A DNA stretch of 51,568 nt from Flavobacteriales bacterium (GTDB taxonomy: Bacteria > Bacteroidota > Bacteroidia > Flavobacteriales_E > Vicingaceae). The DNA is taken from contig JABWCF010000019.1 in the NCBI GenBank assembly GCA_013359255.1, forward strand, positions 1 to 51,568, written 5' to 3'. The position numbers and the translations under genes were made by a program. Below the pieces are notes generated by a model. That model was not told the DNA's origin. It saw only the letters and a list, made by a program, of their open reading frames with translations, and made no database searches. The stretch's first letter is position 1. The number at the start of each line of letters is the position of its first letter. Positions 1-8,833 of this stretch are shown here, one piece after another.

Positions 1-15
1 CGAGAAGCCCTGACC

Positions 16-99
16 GATAGAACGCAACGAAGCGTTGTGGAAAAGAGATCCCGACCGGTGGGAGGGTCTGCTTTTCCGGAGTAAGGGTTGCGTTCTATC
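16..99. repeat. Long imperfect hairpin (REP-like element)
   Basis: The 13-base arm GATAGAACGCAAC at 16-28 is exactly complementary to 87-99. Inside it, 39-51 pairs with 64-77 (GGAAAAG with CTTTTCC, continued by AGATCC with GGGTCT, one bulged G and one wobble pair), leaving a GC-rich tip. It is much richer in G+C than its surroundings and lies just past the 3' end of the minus-strand gene at 118. It could act as a transcription end or RNA-stabilising structure, or belong to a dispersed repeat family; only one copy is visible here. The 15 bases before it may belong to the same element, cut by the window edge. Confidence 0.6.
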
Positions 100-117
100 T
101 TGTTGATTGCCGCAATA

Positions 118-1875
118 CTACTTAATCATTGTAATATTTCCTTTTTTATTCAGCACTTCCGCATTTAAAAAAGTAACCTTAAGGGTGTAGGCATATACCC
201 CCGAGTTTTGTAGTTTACCTTTGTAGGTTCCATCCCAACCAACTTTTATATCGTTGGTATAAAATACTTGTTCACCCCAACGGTTGTAAATAGCCAGTTC
301 TATTTCCTTAACATTCTTGCCTCCTAAAATTCTGAGTACATCGTTTAACCCATCGCCATTCGGTGAAAAGGCAGTGGGCAAGGCCAACTCTCCTATCGGT
401 ATTTCTGCAATAGTATCATTTGGTTTTGGTGGCTTGGGTGGTGGAATATATTTATCGAGTTTCCAGATGTACATATCTTTTTTTCCGTTGGTGGTTACAG
501 TATGTCCGTCAAAGTCGGCCGTAAATTCAAAATAGCCTACAACATACGTATTACCATAAATATCGGTACATACATCGTTCGAGTGGTCATCGTTAGAGGT
601 GGAGCAACCTCCCTTTTTTGCCCAAAGCCATTCTCCACTGCTATCCATTTGTGCCACGTAGGCTTCGGTATTTGTATCTATTGGCACTTCTATTGACTGG
701 AATCTTGTGGTATCGCTAATTTCACCGGTAGTAAAAATATTAAATTCCTTATCCACATGCATTTGATAGGCTTTGTCTTTTCCTGCACTGCGTGCTCTGG
801 AAGCCCAAATCCAACTGCCGTTATTGTTTAATTTAGCCACAAAAATATCGCGTTTGCTTTTGTGCTTTAAACTATCGGAACCAAAATCGGCAGGGTTAAG
901 GTATTCTCCGCTTATGTACACATTGTTATCATTATCTGTGGCTATTCCATTTCCACGGTCGTCTTTATTGCTGCCTGCTCTTTTAGCCCATTTAAAATTT
1001 CCGTCTGTATCTAATTTTACAACAAACACATCGTGTTCTCCGCTACTGGTTAGCTGAAAAGAGCCGTAAGTGCCTGTACCTTTAAAGCCTCCGGTAACAA
1101 ACACATTTCCGTTTTTATCAACCGCTAGGCGGTTATCACGTTCATTATCTACTCCGTCAAATTGCTTAGCCCATAAAAAATTACCGGAGGGATCTAGTTT
1201 TGCAACGTAGGCTACGCTCAAAGAATCGCTAACCCATTTTGGGTTATTTAGAATAATACCTCCAAAATCGGCCGTAGTGTTAGACCACCACCCGGTAACA
1301 TAAATATTTCCGCTAGGGTCTAAAGCTACATCGTAGCAATGGTCGTCTCCTTCGGCTATCCATCGGTTAAACTCAAAACTCCACCACCAACCACCGGAGA
1401 TATTGCAACCAAAGGTTTTAGCAAATTGCCAATCGCCATTACTATTTAATTTTACTAAAAAAGAATTATCGTATCCAGTACCTCCTACTGTAAAACTGCC
1501 AAAGGTAGCGGTGGTCCAAAAAGTGCCGGTAGCATATACATTTCCGGCTTTATCAACATGCATTCCCATTATTCTGTCATCGTAGTAGCTGCCGCCCGTT
1601 CTAACCCAAATCCAGTTTCCGGCTGTATCCATTTTACCAATAAAAATTTCTTTATCCGTTGGGCTACCACTTGTACTTGTGTAGGTTGTTCCATTTATTG
1701 TTATAGAACCGTTAAAGTATCCTCCCACATACACAAAACCAAGCGAATCGGTACCTACATTTGTAAATTTATCGGAATTGATTCCTCCAAAACTTTTTAC
1801 CCAAATGGTATTTTGGCAAAGCAGCAAGGGTGCTGTTAAAGTAAAAAAGGAAACAAACAGAAGAAATTTTTTCAT
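118..1875 (-). CDS. Secreted beta-propeller-repeat protein with T9SS type B (gliding-motility) C-terminal domain
   Basis: The reading frame opens at 1917 with GTG, but residue 15 of that frame is an ATG followed directly by a good signal peptide (MKKFLLFVSFFTLTA, cleavage near LLCQN), so 1875 is preferred as the start. The body is built of roughly 45-residue repeats of the form D..GN.YVTG.......FG......G..D.FVVKLD..GNF.WAK, the pattern of SBBP/NHL-like beta-propeller blades. After a proline-rich linker (PPPKPPKPND) comes a C-terminal domain starting at PTAFSPNGDGLND and holding YNRWGEQVF, W.G and GVYAY. This is the type B sorting domain of proteins exported by the type IX secretion system. 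The protein is expected at the cell surface or released. The ligand or role of the propeller is not evident. It ends next to the hairpin element at 16-99. Confidence 0.9.
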   Translation of the reverse strand: MKKFLLFVSFFTLTAPLLLCQNTIWVKSFGGINSDKFTNVGTDSLGFVYVGGYFNGSITINGTTYTSTSGSPTDKEIFIGKMDTAGNWIWVRTGGSYYDDRIMGMHVDKAGNVYATGTFWTTATFGSFTVGGTGYDNSFLVKLNSNGDWQFAKTFGCNISGGWWWSFEFNRWIAEGDDHCYDVALDPSGNIYVTGWWSNTTADFGGIILNNPKWVSDSLSVAYVAKLDPSGNFLWAKQFDGVDNERDNRLAVDKNGNVFVTGGFKGTGTYGSFQLTSSGEHDVFVVKLDTDGNFKWAKRAGSNKDDRGNGIATDNDNNVYISGEYLNPADFGSDSLKHKSKRDIFVAKLNNNGSWIWASRARSAGKDKAYQMHVDKEFNIFTTGEISDTTRFQSIEVPIDTNTEAYVAQMDSSGEWLWAKKGGCSTSNDDHSNDVCTDIYGNTYVVGYFEFTADFDGHTVTTNGKKDMYIWKLDKYIPPPKPPKPNDTIAEIPIGELALPTAFSPNGDGLNDVLRILGGKNVKEIELAIYNRWGEQVFYTNDIKVGWDGTYKGKLQNSGVYAYTLKVTFLNAEVLNKKGNITMIK

Positions 1876-2022
1876 TATTTTTTGTGTTCTAAACATTGAA
1901 AAACTTTGCTTTTTCACGAAACAAAGCCTTGTTTATCTTGGATTAGACGTAATTTGCAAAAATGGGTTGCTTAATTTTTAAGTCTTAAACTTAGCCTCTA
2001 TTAATAAAACAATCTGTATCTA

Positions 2023-2427
2023 CTATTTGCCTAAACAGGCCTTTACTTTTCGTTGGTGTTCGGCCTGTTGATCTTTTGATACAATATTTGCAGAAAGAAT
2101 TTTTTTACACTCTCCATTTACCAGGGCACTCATTTCTTTTTGTATGACTTTTATTTCTTCATCGGTTTCTGCATCCATCATTTTATTGTTGAGAGCTTCT
2201 TGCTTTTTTACACATTCACAAAAGGGCGGACCTGTTTCTTCGGGCTCTTCTGTTTTTTGGGCTTCTATTAGTTCCTGCATTTCTTTCTCCTCTGTTTCTA
2301 ACGCACTTTCTTCTTTTGTAACTCCTAAAGAATCATTGTTATTTGTGTTCTCGTTTTCAGAGCCATCGTTATTACCCGAACATGCCATAAACAAAGCAAG
2401 ACTGAAAAAAATAAAAATGTGTTTCAT
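2023..2427 (-). CDS. Small lipoprotein, acidic, function unknown
   Basis: A longer frame starts at 2442, but the ATG of codon 6 (2427) is directly followed by a lipoprotein signal, MKHIFIFFSLALFMAC, with the lipobox cysteine as acceptor. Next comes a low-complexity acidic N/E/S-rich stretch (NNDGSENENTNNND), usual for surface lipoprotein tethers. A predicted helical domain follows with four cysteines, two in FCECVKKQ, one in NGECKKIL and one in KVKACLGK, a spacing that could give two disulfides. No family is recognised. It lies downstream of the alpha/beta hydrolase at 2449 on the same strand, with about 20 bases between, so the two are probably co-transcribed. Confidence 0.75.
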   Translation of the reverse strand: MKHIFIFFSLALFMACSGNNDGSENENTNNNDSLGVTKEESALETEEKEMQELIEAQKTEEPEETGPPFCECVKKQEALNNKMMDAETDEEIKVIQKEMSALVNGECKKILSANIVSKDQQAEHQRKVKACLGK

Positions 2428-2448
2428 ATTAGAAATATTCATAATTAT

Positions 2449-3219
2449 TTAAAAACCAAATTTTTTGTGAAGCCAATTTTTTAAAATAGTGTTAAACTCT
2501 GCTGGTCTTTCCATCATGGGGGCATGTGCACATTTATCAATCCAGAACAATTCACTATCAGGAAGCATACGATGAAAATCTTCGGCAACTTCGGGTGGAG
2601 TAATTTTATCGTCTTTTCCCCATATTAAACAAGTAGGGACAGTTATTTTAGAAATTTCGTTTGCAAGATTATGCCTAATGGCCGATTTGGCAATAGCCAA
2701 CACGCGTATCAACTTGTTTCTGTCTTTTATTATTTCATGAACCTCTTCCAGCAATTCATCGGTAACCATTGCCGGATCATAAAAGGTTACTGCCACTTTT
2801 TTTCTAAGGTATTCTTTATCTTCTCTACGAGGAAAAGAGCCTCCAAAAGCATTTTCGTATAGCCCAGAGCTTCCAGTTAGAATCAGTGAATGAATACGAT
2901 TGGGCTTATTCAAATAATAAACCATTGCCACATGCCCTCCTAAAGAATTTCCAAGCAGAATTACATCGGTATAATTCTTATACTCCATAAAACGCTCTAT
3001 GTATTTAGAAAGTGTTTTTACACCTGTTTCTAGTAATGGCAGAGAATAAAGGGGCATTATAGGTACCACTATTTTATACTTTCCCGAAAAATCATTTATT
3101 AAATCCGAAAAATTACTCAAGGCTCCAAACAAGCCATGAAGAACAACTAGGGGACGACCTTCGCCTATTTCTAAATATTCAAACTCTCCTTCTTTTTTAA
3201 TACAATCCTTGTAGTTCAT
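2449..3219 (-). CDS. Alpha/beta hydrolase
   Basis: This 256-residue protein has the full layout of a single-domain alpha/beta hydrolase. HGLFGALSNF near residue 30 is the oxyanion-hole region, and GNSLGGH near residue 93 is the nucleophile elbow with the catalytic serine. WGKDDKITP carries the acid Asp, and DKCAHAPMMERP carries the catalytic His. There is no signal peptide, so it is cytoplasmic. Families with this pattern include 2-hydroxymuconic semialdehyde hydrolase-like C-C hydrolases and esterases; the substrate cannot be read from the sequence. A TACATTTG motif at 3238-3245 lies about 18 bases upstream of the ATG and fits a Bacteroidota -7 element. It is the first gene of a likely two-gene unit with the lipoprotein at 2023. 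Confidence 0.9.
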   Translation of the reverse strand: MNYKDCIKKEGEFEYLEIGEGRPLVVLHGLFGALSNFSDLINDFSGKYKIVVPIMPLYSLPLLETGVKTLSKYIERFMEYKNYTDVILLGNSLGGHVAMVYYLNKPNRIHSLILTGSSGLYENAFGGSFPRREDKEYLRKKVAVTFYDPAMVTDELLEEVHEIIKDRNKLIRVLAIAKSAIRHNLANEISKITVPTCLIWGKDDKITPPEVAEDFHRMLPDSELFWIDKCAHAPMMERPAEFNTILKNWLHKKFGF

Positions 3220-3237
3220 ACACTTCTACATTTTGCC

Positions 3238-3245
3238 CAAATGTA
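3238..3245 (-). promoter_or_regulatory. Candidate -7 promoter box (TACATTTG) for the hydrolase operon
   Basis: On the minus strand the octamer TACATTTG matches the Bacteroidota -7 consensus TAnnTTTG and lies 18 bases before the ATG at 3219. No TTG is present 19 bases further upstream, so this rests on the -7 box alone. A palindrome ACAAATTTGT lies immediately upstream (about 3248-3257). Confidence 0.4.
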
Positions 3246-3434
3246 AACAAATTTGTATAACATTATAAAACCTGCCATTCACCTATTGAAACATAAGAAG
3301 TTATATTATAAACACCCACTCTATTCATCCGTGCTTTTTACTTTTTTTAAAAGGAAATTATAATGCCCTTTCACATTCAAATTTTTATTGTAATGAAACT
3401 ATTTATATGCCTTTGCCGTTCAAAAGTTATTAAC

Positions 3435-3460
3435 AAAGTGGTAAAAAGTGGTAAAAAGTG
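3435..3460 (+). promoter_or_regulatory. MraZ-binding repeats (three AAAGTGGT boxes, 10-bp spacing)
   Basis: Three copies of AAAGTG begin at 3435, 3445 and 3455, as a tandem 10-base unit GTGGTAAAAA, 62 bases before mraZ. MraZ proteins of other phyla bind 10-base-periodic GTGG-containing repeats upstream of their own gene and repress the dcw operon, so this is the expected autoregulatory site. The rest of the 302-base gap (3220-3521) holds the hydrolase promoter, AT-rich sequence and a weak TATTTTTA (-7-like) at 3474-3481. No other gene or RNA is seen in it. Confidence 0.8.
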
Positions 3461-3521
3461 GTAAAAATTCAATTATTTTTACGCCATTAAAAACAAATTA
3501 CCTGATTACAAACTCATTGGA

Positions 3522-3995
3522 ATGTCGAACTTTATAGGCGAATTTGATTGCAAACTAGACCCGAAAGGCCGGTTAATGATGCCTTCCGGATTACGAAAGC
3601 AGCTAGATCCGGCAGCACAAGAGAAGTTTGTAATAAACCGAGGGTTTGAAAAATGCTTGGTACTCTATCCTAAAAACGAATGGGACGGAATAAGTGCCGA
3701 GGTAAACAAACTAAACCAATTTGTTAGAAAAAATAGAGAATTTATTCGGTATTTCTACCGAGGTGCTACTGAACTTTTGTTAGACAACACCGGCCGTTTA
3801 CTTCTTCCTAAGCGGCTTACCGAATATGCAGACATGAATAAAGAAATTGTATTGTTCGCCTACTCAAATCGAATAGAAGTTTGGGATAAAAAGACTTACG
3901 AAAACCTACTTACCGATGAGCCCGATGATTTTGCCCGATTAGCCGAAGAGGTAATGGGAGGCAGCAATAAACAACATGATGCAGATGTATCATAA
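3522..3995 (+). CDS. mraZ: MraZ, transcriptional regulator of the division and cell wall cluster
   Basis: First gene of the dcw cluster. The 157-residue protein contains the two tandem AbrB-like half-domains of MraZ, each with its DxxGR signature: DPKGRLMMP near residue 13 and DNTGRLLLP near residue 87. These assemble into a ring that binds DNA repeats. The three AAAGTGGT boxes at 3435-3460 are the obvious target, giving autorepression. The start ATG at 3522 follows a leader without an obvious Shine-Dalgarno sequence, as is usual in this phylum. The 3' end overlaps rsmH by 20 bases, indicating translational coupling. Confidence 0.97.
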   Translation: MSNFIGEFDCKLDPKGRLMMPSGLRKQLDPAAQEKFVINRGFEKCLVLYPKNEWDGISAEVNKLNQFVRKNREFIRYFYRGATELLLDNTGRLLLPKRLTEYADMNKEIVLFAYSNRIEVWDKKTYENLLTDEPDDFARLAEEVMGGSNKQHDADVS

Positions 3996-4878
3996 AGCCG
4001 TTCTTTTAAAAGAAGCCGTAGAAGCACTCGAAGTAAAACCAGATGGAATTTATGTTGATGCCACATTTGGCGGAGGAGGACACTCAACCGAAATTCTAAA
4101 AAAATTGGAACGCGGAAAACTCTTTGCCTTCGACCAAGATGAAGATGCTCTTCAAAATCTGCCGAACGATGAACGGTTTACATTCATTCCGCAGAATTTC
4201 AGGTTTATGAAGAATTTTTTAAAAGCAGCAGGGGCTGTTCCTGTTAATGGAATTTTGGCCGATTTAGGGGTTTCATCGCATCAGTTTGATGTGGCCGAAA
4301 GAGGATTTTCTACAAGGTACAACGGGCCACTTGATATGCGAATGAATAGAAAGCAACATAAAACAGCTGCCGATATTATAAACTCATACGAAACAAATGA
4401 ACTAATAAGAATATTTAAGCAATATGCCGATATAAATAACGCAAAAAAACTTGCCGAAACTATTGTAAATGCCAGAACAAACAAAAACATAAATACCATT
4501 GAAGAATTGAAAAATGCCATAAAACATATCGTTCCAAAAAGTATTGAAAACAAATACCTCGCTCAGGTTTTTCAAGCTTTGCGTATAGAGGTAAATGACG
4601 AACTCGAAGCCTTGCGTAATCTGCTATCACAAAGTTTAGACATGCTTAAACCAAACGGACGCTTGGTTGTACTAACCTACCATTCTGCCGAAGATAGGAT
4701 TGTAAAAAACTATATGCGTGCAGGCAATTTTGAAGGCGAAATACAAAAAGATTTTTTCGGAAATCCGCTTTCTCCTTTTCGACTCATCAGTAAAAAACCT
4801 ATGGTTCCGAATAAGGAAGAAATTGAAAATAACCACCGCGCTCGCAGTGCAAAAATGCGTATTGCAGAAAAAATATAA
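3976..4878 (+). CDS. rsmH: 16S rRNA (cytosine(1402)-N4)-methyltransferase
   Basis: RsmH (formerly MraW) methylates N4 of C1402 in 16S rRNA, using S-adenosylmethionine. The 300-residue length is normal. The SAM-binding loop DATFGGGGHS is near residue 29, followed by the helical insertion, GILADLGVSSHQFD near residue 94, and the C-terminal YHSAEDRIVKNYM motif near residue 235. The start could be the first ATG (3976) or the fourth codon (3985, MYHKAVLL); both lie inside mraZ. Its stop TAA overlaps the ATG of the next gene by one base. Confidence 0.97.
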   Translation: MMQMYHKAVLLKEAVEALEVKPDGIYVDATFGGGGHSTEILKKLERGKLFAFDQDEDALQNLPNDERFTFIPQNFRFMKNFLKAAGAVPVNGILADLGVSSHQFDVAERGFSTRYNGPLDMRMNRKQHKTAADIINSYETNELIRIFKQYADINNAKKLAETIVNARTNKNINTIEELKNAIKHIVPKSIENKYLAQVFQALRIEVNDELEALRNLLSQSLDMLKPNGRLVVLTYHSAEDRIVKNYMRAGNFEGEIQKDFFGNPLSPFRLISKKPMVPNKEEIENNHRARSAKMRIAEKI

Positions 4879-5258
4879 TGACAGAAAAGGAAATAAAAAA
4901 TAACGAACCTAAAAAAGAAGAAAAAAAATCTTCGGTAACTCGTTCTTTGTCGGGAATATTTACCGGAAATTTTTTAACTAAAAAAAATGTATTAAACCAA
5001 CTGCCTTTCATCTTCTTTCTTTCAGCTATTGGTATAGCATACATTGCTAACGGATACTATGCCGAAAAAACCGTAATAGAACTAAACAAAGTAACTAACG
5101 ATATCAAAGAGCTGCGATCGGAATATATTACGCTAAAATCGGAGCTAAACTTCCGAAGCAAACAATCACAAGTAGCAAAAGCGGTTCAACCTTTTGGAAT
5201 TAAAGAATCGGTAATTCCTCCGGTTAAAATTGTAATATCAAAATCGGATAAAAAATAA
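4878..5258 (+). CDS. ftsL: FtsL-like cell division protein
   Basis: A 126-residue bitopic membrane protein lies between rsmH and ftsI, the position always taken by ftsL. It has a charged cytoplasmic N-terminus of about 40 residues, one transmembrane segment (about 42-60, LPFIFFLSAIGIAYIANGY), then a heptad-like periplasmic coiled coil (VIELNKVTNDIKELRSEYIT). FtsL joins FtsQ and FtsB in the divisome and helps activate FtsWI. Sequence similarity to proteobacterial FtsL is too low to judge by eye, so the call rests on position, topology and size, matching the FtsL-like family of Bacteroidota. Start ATG overlaps the rsmH stop (TAATG). Confidence 0.85.
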   Translation: MTEKEIKNNEPKKEEKKSSVTRSLSGIFTGNFLTKKNVLNQLPFIFFLSAIGIAYIANGYYAEKTVIELNKVTNDIKELRSEYITLKSELNFRSKQSQVAKAVQPFGIKESVIPPVKIVISKSDKK

Positions 5259-5259
5259 A

Positions 5260-7368
5260 ATGACCGAAAAGAAAAAAGACATATTGTGGCGTATTTATTT
5301 AGTGTACATCTCTATACTTCTTTTTGCCGGTGCAGTTATTTATAAGGTGGCTTCCATTCAGTTTTCCGAGGGAGAATATTGGAAAGAAAAATCGAATACA
5401 CTTACCATATCGCAAAGAGATATTGAAGCCGTAAGAGGAAACATATATGCCGAAGATGGTAGCTTATTAGCTACTTCCGTACCCATTTATGAAATACGAA
5501 TGGATGTAAACTCTGATGCCATTACTGATGAAATTTTTAATGAAAATATCTCTGCTTTGGCTGAAAGTTTAAGCAATCTTTTTAAAGACAAAACACCCTT
5601 TCAGTATAAGAGCGAATTAATAAGAGCCCGAACAAAAGGCGAACGCTACCACCTCATTAAGCGAAATGTAAAATATACCGAACTAAAAAAACTCAAAACG
5701 TTTCCTCTTTTCAATAAAGGAAAATATAAGGGTGGTTTTATCTACATACAGCAAAACAGAAGAGTAAAACCATTTAATCTTCTTGCCGAAAGAACCATCG
5801 GATACGACCGGCCGGGAATACAGGCGGTAGGGTTAGAAGGTGCTTATTTAAAACATCTGCGAGGGCAAAATGGAAAAAAATTAATGCAACGCATTACCGG
5901 AAATATGTGGATGCCACTCAACGATGAAAACGAAATTGAACCGCATGATGGCAGCGATATTATTACCACCATCGACATTAATATACAAGATGTAGCGGAA
6001 CATGCTCTACTTACACAACTTCAATTACACGAAGCCGACCACGGTTGTGTGGTTCTAATGGAAGTACAAACAGGAAATATAAAAGCCATCGCAAATCTTA
6101 AACGATTGCCAAACGGAGATTACTACGAAGGATACAATTACGCCATTGGCGAAAGCACCGAACCGGGCTCTACTTTTAAACTGGCTTCGCTTATTTGTGC
6201 TTTAGATGACGGATATATTGACTTAGAAGACATTGTTGACACCGAAAACGGGAAAACCAAATATTACGACCGGATAATGCAAGATTCACACGAAGGTGGT
6301 TACGGAAAAATAAGCATTCAAAAATCATTCGAAGTATCATCAAATGTGGCTATTTCAAAAATCATCACTCAGGCGTATGCTAAAAATCCAAAAAAATTTA
6401 CCGATAAACTTTCTTCTATGGGGCTTTCCCAAAAACTAAACTTAGAAATCTCGGGCGAAGGAGCCTCCCGCATCAAAACCCCCGGAGATAAAGACTGGTA
6501 CGGAACTACACTGCCATGGATGTCTATAGGATATGAACTGAGATTAACCCCACTTCAAATACTTACTTTTTATAATGCCGTAGCCAACAACGGAAAAATG
6601 GTAAAACCAAAATTCGTGAAACGAATTATGAACAAGGGAAAATTAGTAGAAGAAATTAAAACCGAAATAATTAACCCAAATATATGCTCCGAAAAAACCA
6701 TACAAAAAGCAAAACAAATGCTGGAAGGTGTGGTAGAAAACGGAACGGCAAAAAATTTAAAAAATGATATTTATAAAATTGCCGGGAAAACAGGCACTGC
6801 ACAAATTGCAAACGATAAATACGGATACAAATACCAGTCAAAAGTAAGTCATCAGGCCTCGCTAGTAGGTTATTTCCCTGCCGATAAACCTAAATATTCA
6901 TGCATAGTGGTGGTAAATGCTCCCTCCCGAAACGTGTATTACGGAAACTTAGTAGCCGGACCTATTTTTAAAGAAGTGGCCGATAAAATTTACGCCCGAA
7001 GCATAGAAATTCATGAAGAACTAGATAAAAACGTATATGCCTCCACACAAAAAATACCCGTTTCGAAAGATGGTTATGCTGATGACCTGAAACAAGTATA
7101 TGCAGAACTCAACATTTCTACTCCACCCATAAACCATCAATGGGTTTATACAAACGCAAAAGAAAAAATGGTAGATGTTAAAGCAAAAAAAATTACACCT
7201 TCATTAGTTCCCGATGTGTGTGGAATGGGTTTAAAAGATGCTTTGTTCCTACTGGAAAACATTGGGCTTAGGGTAACGTTTAATGGCACAGGGGTTATCA
7301 AAAATCAGTCGATGCCAGCAGGAAGCCGATTTAATAAAAACGATAGTATTCTATTAGAATTAAGCTGA
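5260..7368 (+). CDS. ftsI: Septal peptidoglycan transpeptidase (PBP3/FtsI) with a C-terminal PASTA domain
   Basis: A 702-residue class B penicillin-binding protein. It has one N-terminal transmembrane helix (about 10-30), the dimerisation domain with RGNIYAEDGSLLATS near residue 59, and a transpeptidase domain with SxxK at Ser304 (STFK), an SSN motif, and KTGTAQ at Lys510. The last about 55 residues (PSLVPDVCGMGLKDALFLLE...) form a single PASTA domain, which E. coli FtsI lacks but which is common in Bacteroidota. It cross-links septal peptidoglycan together with FtsW, encoded further on. The gene starts one base after the ftsL stop and ends one base before murE. Confidence 0.97.
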   Translation: MTEKKKDILWRIYLVYISILLFAGAVIYKVASIQFSEGEYWKEKSNTLTISQRDIEAVRGNIYAEDGSLLATSVPIYEIRMDVNSDAITDEIFNENISALAESLSNLFKDKTPFQYKSELIRARTKGERYHLIKRNVKYTELKKLKTFPLFNKGKYKGGFIYIQQNRRVKPFNLLAERTIGYDRPGIQAVGLEGAYLKHLRGQNGKKLMQRITGNMWMPLNDENEIEPHDGSDIITTIDINIQDVAEHALLTQLQLHEADHGCVVLMEVQTGNIKAIANLKRLPNGDYYEGYNYAIGESTEPGSTFKLASLICALDDGYIDLEDIVDTENGKTKYYDRIMQDSHEGGYGKISIQKSFEVSSNVAISKIITQAYAKNPKKFTDKLSSMGLSQKLNLEISGEGASRIKTPGDKDWYGTTLPWMSIGYELRLTPLQILTFYNAVANNGKMVKPKFVKRIMNKGKLVEEIKTEIINPNICSEKTIQKAKQMLEGVVENGTAKNLKNDIYKIAGKTGTAQIANDKYGYKYQSKVSHQASLVGYFPADKPKYSCIVVVNAPSRNVYYGNLVAGPIFKEVADKIYARSIEIHEELDKNVYASTQKIPVSKDGYADDLKQVYAELNISTPPINHQWVYTNAKEKMVDVKAKKITPSLVPDVCGMGLKDALFLLENIGLRVTFNGTGVIKNQSMPAGSRFNKNDSILLELS

Positions 7369-7369
7369 T

Positions 7370-8833
7370 ATGCAGGAATTAAAAGACCTTCTATATAAAA
7401 CAAGAATTGAAGAAATCATTGGGAGTACCCATCTTTCTATAAAAAATATTTCTTTCGATTCCAGAACCGTTAAAACAGATACTCTATTTGTTGCCGTGAA
7501 AGGCGAACAAACAGACGGGCATCAATTCATTTCTTCGGCTATAGAAAAAGGTGCAGTAGCTGTTTTATGCGAAACACTGCCCGATTCCTTAGAAAACAAC
7601 ACCACCTATATCCGCGTAAAAAACAGCGGTGAAGCACTGGGAATAATTGCCTCAAACTTTTATCATAATCCTTCTGAAAAATTAAAATTAATCGGTATTA
7701 CCGGAACCAATGGAAAAACAACCACAGCCACTTTACTCTACAATCTGTTTACCGAATTAGGTTATCGTTGCGGCCTCCTCTCTACCGTTGTAAATAAAAT
7801 TGCCGACAAAGAAATTAAAGCAACACACACCACTCCCGATGCCATTACGCTCAACTACTTGCTCCATGAAATGGTATTGCAAAATTGTACCCATTGCTTT
7901 ATGGAAGTTAGTTCACATGCCGTTATACAAAACCGTATCTCTGGATTAAATTATAGTGGTGGAATTTTTACAAACATCACCCACGATCATCTCGACTATC
8001 ACAAAACATTTGAAGATTACATTCATGCAAAAAAAGGATTCTTCGATTTACTAAAAGAAAATGCCTTCGCTTTAGTAAACAAAGACGACAAAAACAGCAT
8101 GGTAATGTTGCAAAATACCAAAGCAAAAAAATACACCTTTTCGTTAAAATCAATGGCCGACTTTAATGCCAAAATAATTGAAAACCAATTTAACGGAATG
8201 CTTCTGAATATTAATGGAAACGAAGTGTGGACAAAATTAATCGGAGGATTTAATGCATATAACCTTTTAGGTATATACGCTGCATCGGCACTATTAAGTA
8301 TAGAAAAATTAGAAGCTCTAACGGCTATTAGTAAACTCGATGCCGTAGAAGGAAGATTTCAGCACATTAAAACTGATAACGGAATTTCTGCAATTGTTGA
8401 TTATGCCCATACACCAGACGCCCTAAAAAATGTTTTAAATACCATTAAAGAAATAAGAACCGGAAACGAAAATGTAATAACCATTGTGGGTTGTGGAGGA
8501 AACAGAGACAAAGAGAAAAGACCTCTCATGGCAAAAATTGCATGCGAACTCAGCAACAAGGTAATTTTAACTTCAGACAACCCTAGAAAAGAAAACCCTG
8601 AAGATATTATAAATGAAATGAAAAAGGGAGTGGAACCCATACATTTTAAAAAAACGCTTTCCATTACCGACCGCAGAGAAGCCATCAAAACAGCCTGCTT
8701 ATTAGCTCTACCGGGCGATATTATTCTTGTGGCAGGAAAAGGGCATGAGAAATACCAAGAAATAAACGGAGAAAAAATGCCTTTCGATGATTTGGAAATA
8801 CTTAAAAATAACCTGAAAATAATGGAAAAATAA
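7370..8833 (+). CDS. murE: UDP-N-acetylmuramoyl-L-alanyl-D-glutamate--2,6-diaminopimelate ligase
   Basis: MurE adds the third residue of the peptidoglycan stem peptide with ATP in the cytoplasm. The 487-residue protein has the Mur ligase N-terminal domain ([17 protein letters not shown]), the P-loop GTNGKTTT near residue 112, [11 protein letters not shown] near residue 202 and the C-terminal domain with [10 protein letters not shown]. The motif DNPR (SDNPRKENP) near residue 405 is the signature of meso-diaminopimelate-specific enzymes, so the wall is of the DAP type. The stop overlaps the mraY start by one base (8833). Confidence 0.97.
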   Translation: MQELKDLLYKTRIEEIIGSTHLSIKNISFDSRTVKTDTLFVAVKGEQTDGHQFISSAIEKGAVAVLCETLPDSLENNTTYIRVKNSGEALGIIASNFYHNPSEKLKLIGITGTNGKTTTATLLYNLFTELGYRCGLLSTVVNKIADKEIKATHTTPDAITLNYLLHEMVLQNCTHCFMEVSSHAVIQNRISGLNYSGGIFTNITHDHLDYHKTFEDYIHAKKGFFDLLKENAFALVNKDDKNSMVMLQNTKAKKYTFSLKSMADFNAKIIENQFNGMLLNINGNEVWTKLIGGFNAYNLLGIYAASALLSIEKLEALTAISKLDAVEGRFQHIKTDNGISAIVDYAHTPDALKNVLNTIKEIRTGNENVITIVGCGGNRDKEKRPLMAKIACELSNKVILTSDNPRKENPEDIINEMKKGVEPIHFKKTLSITDRREAIKTACLLALPGDIILVAGKGHEKYQEINGEKMPFDDLEILKNNLKIMEK

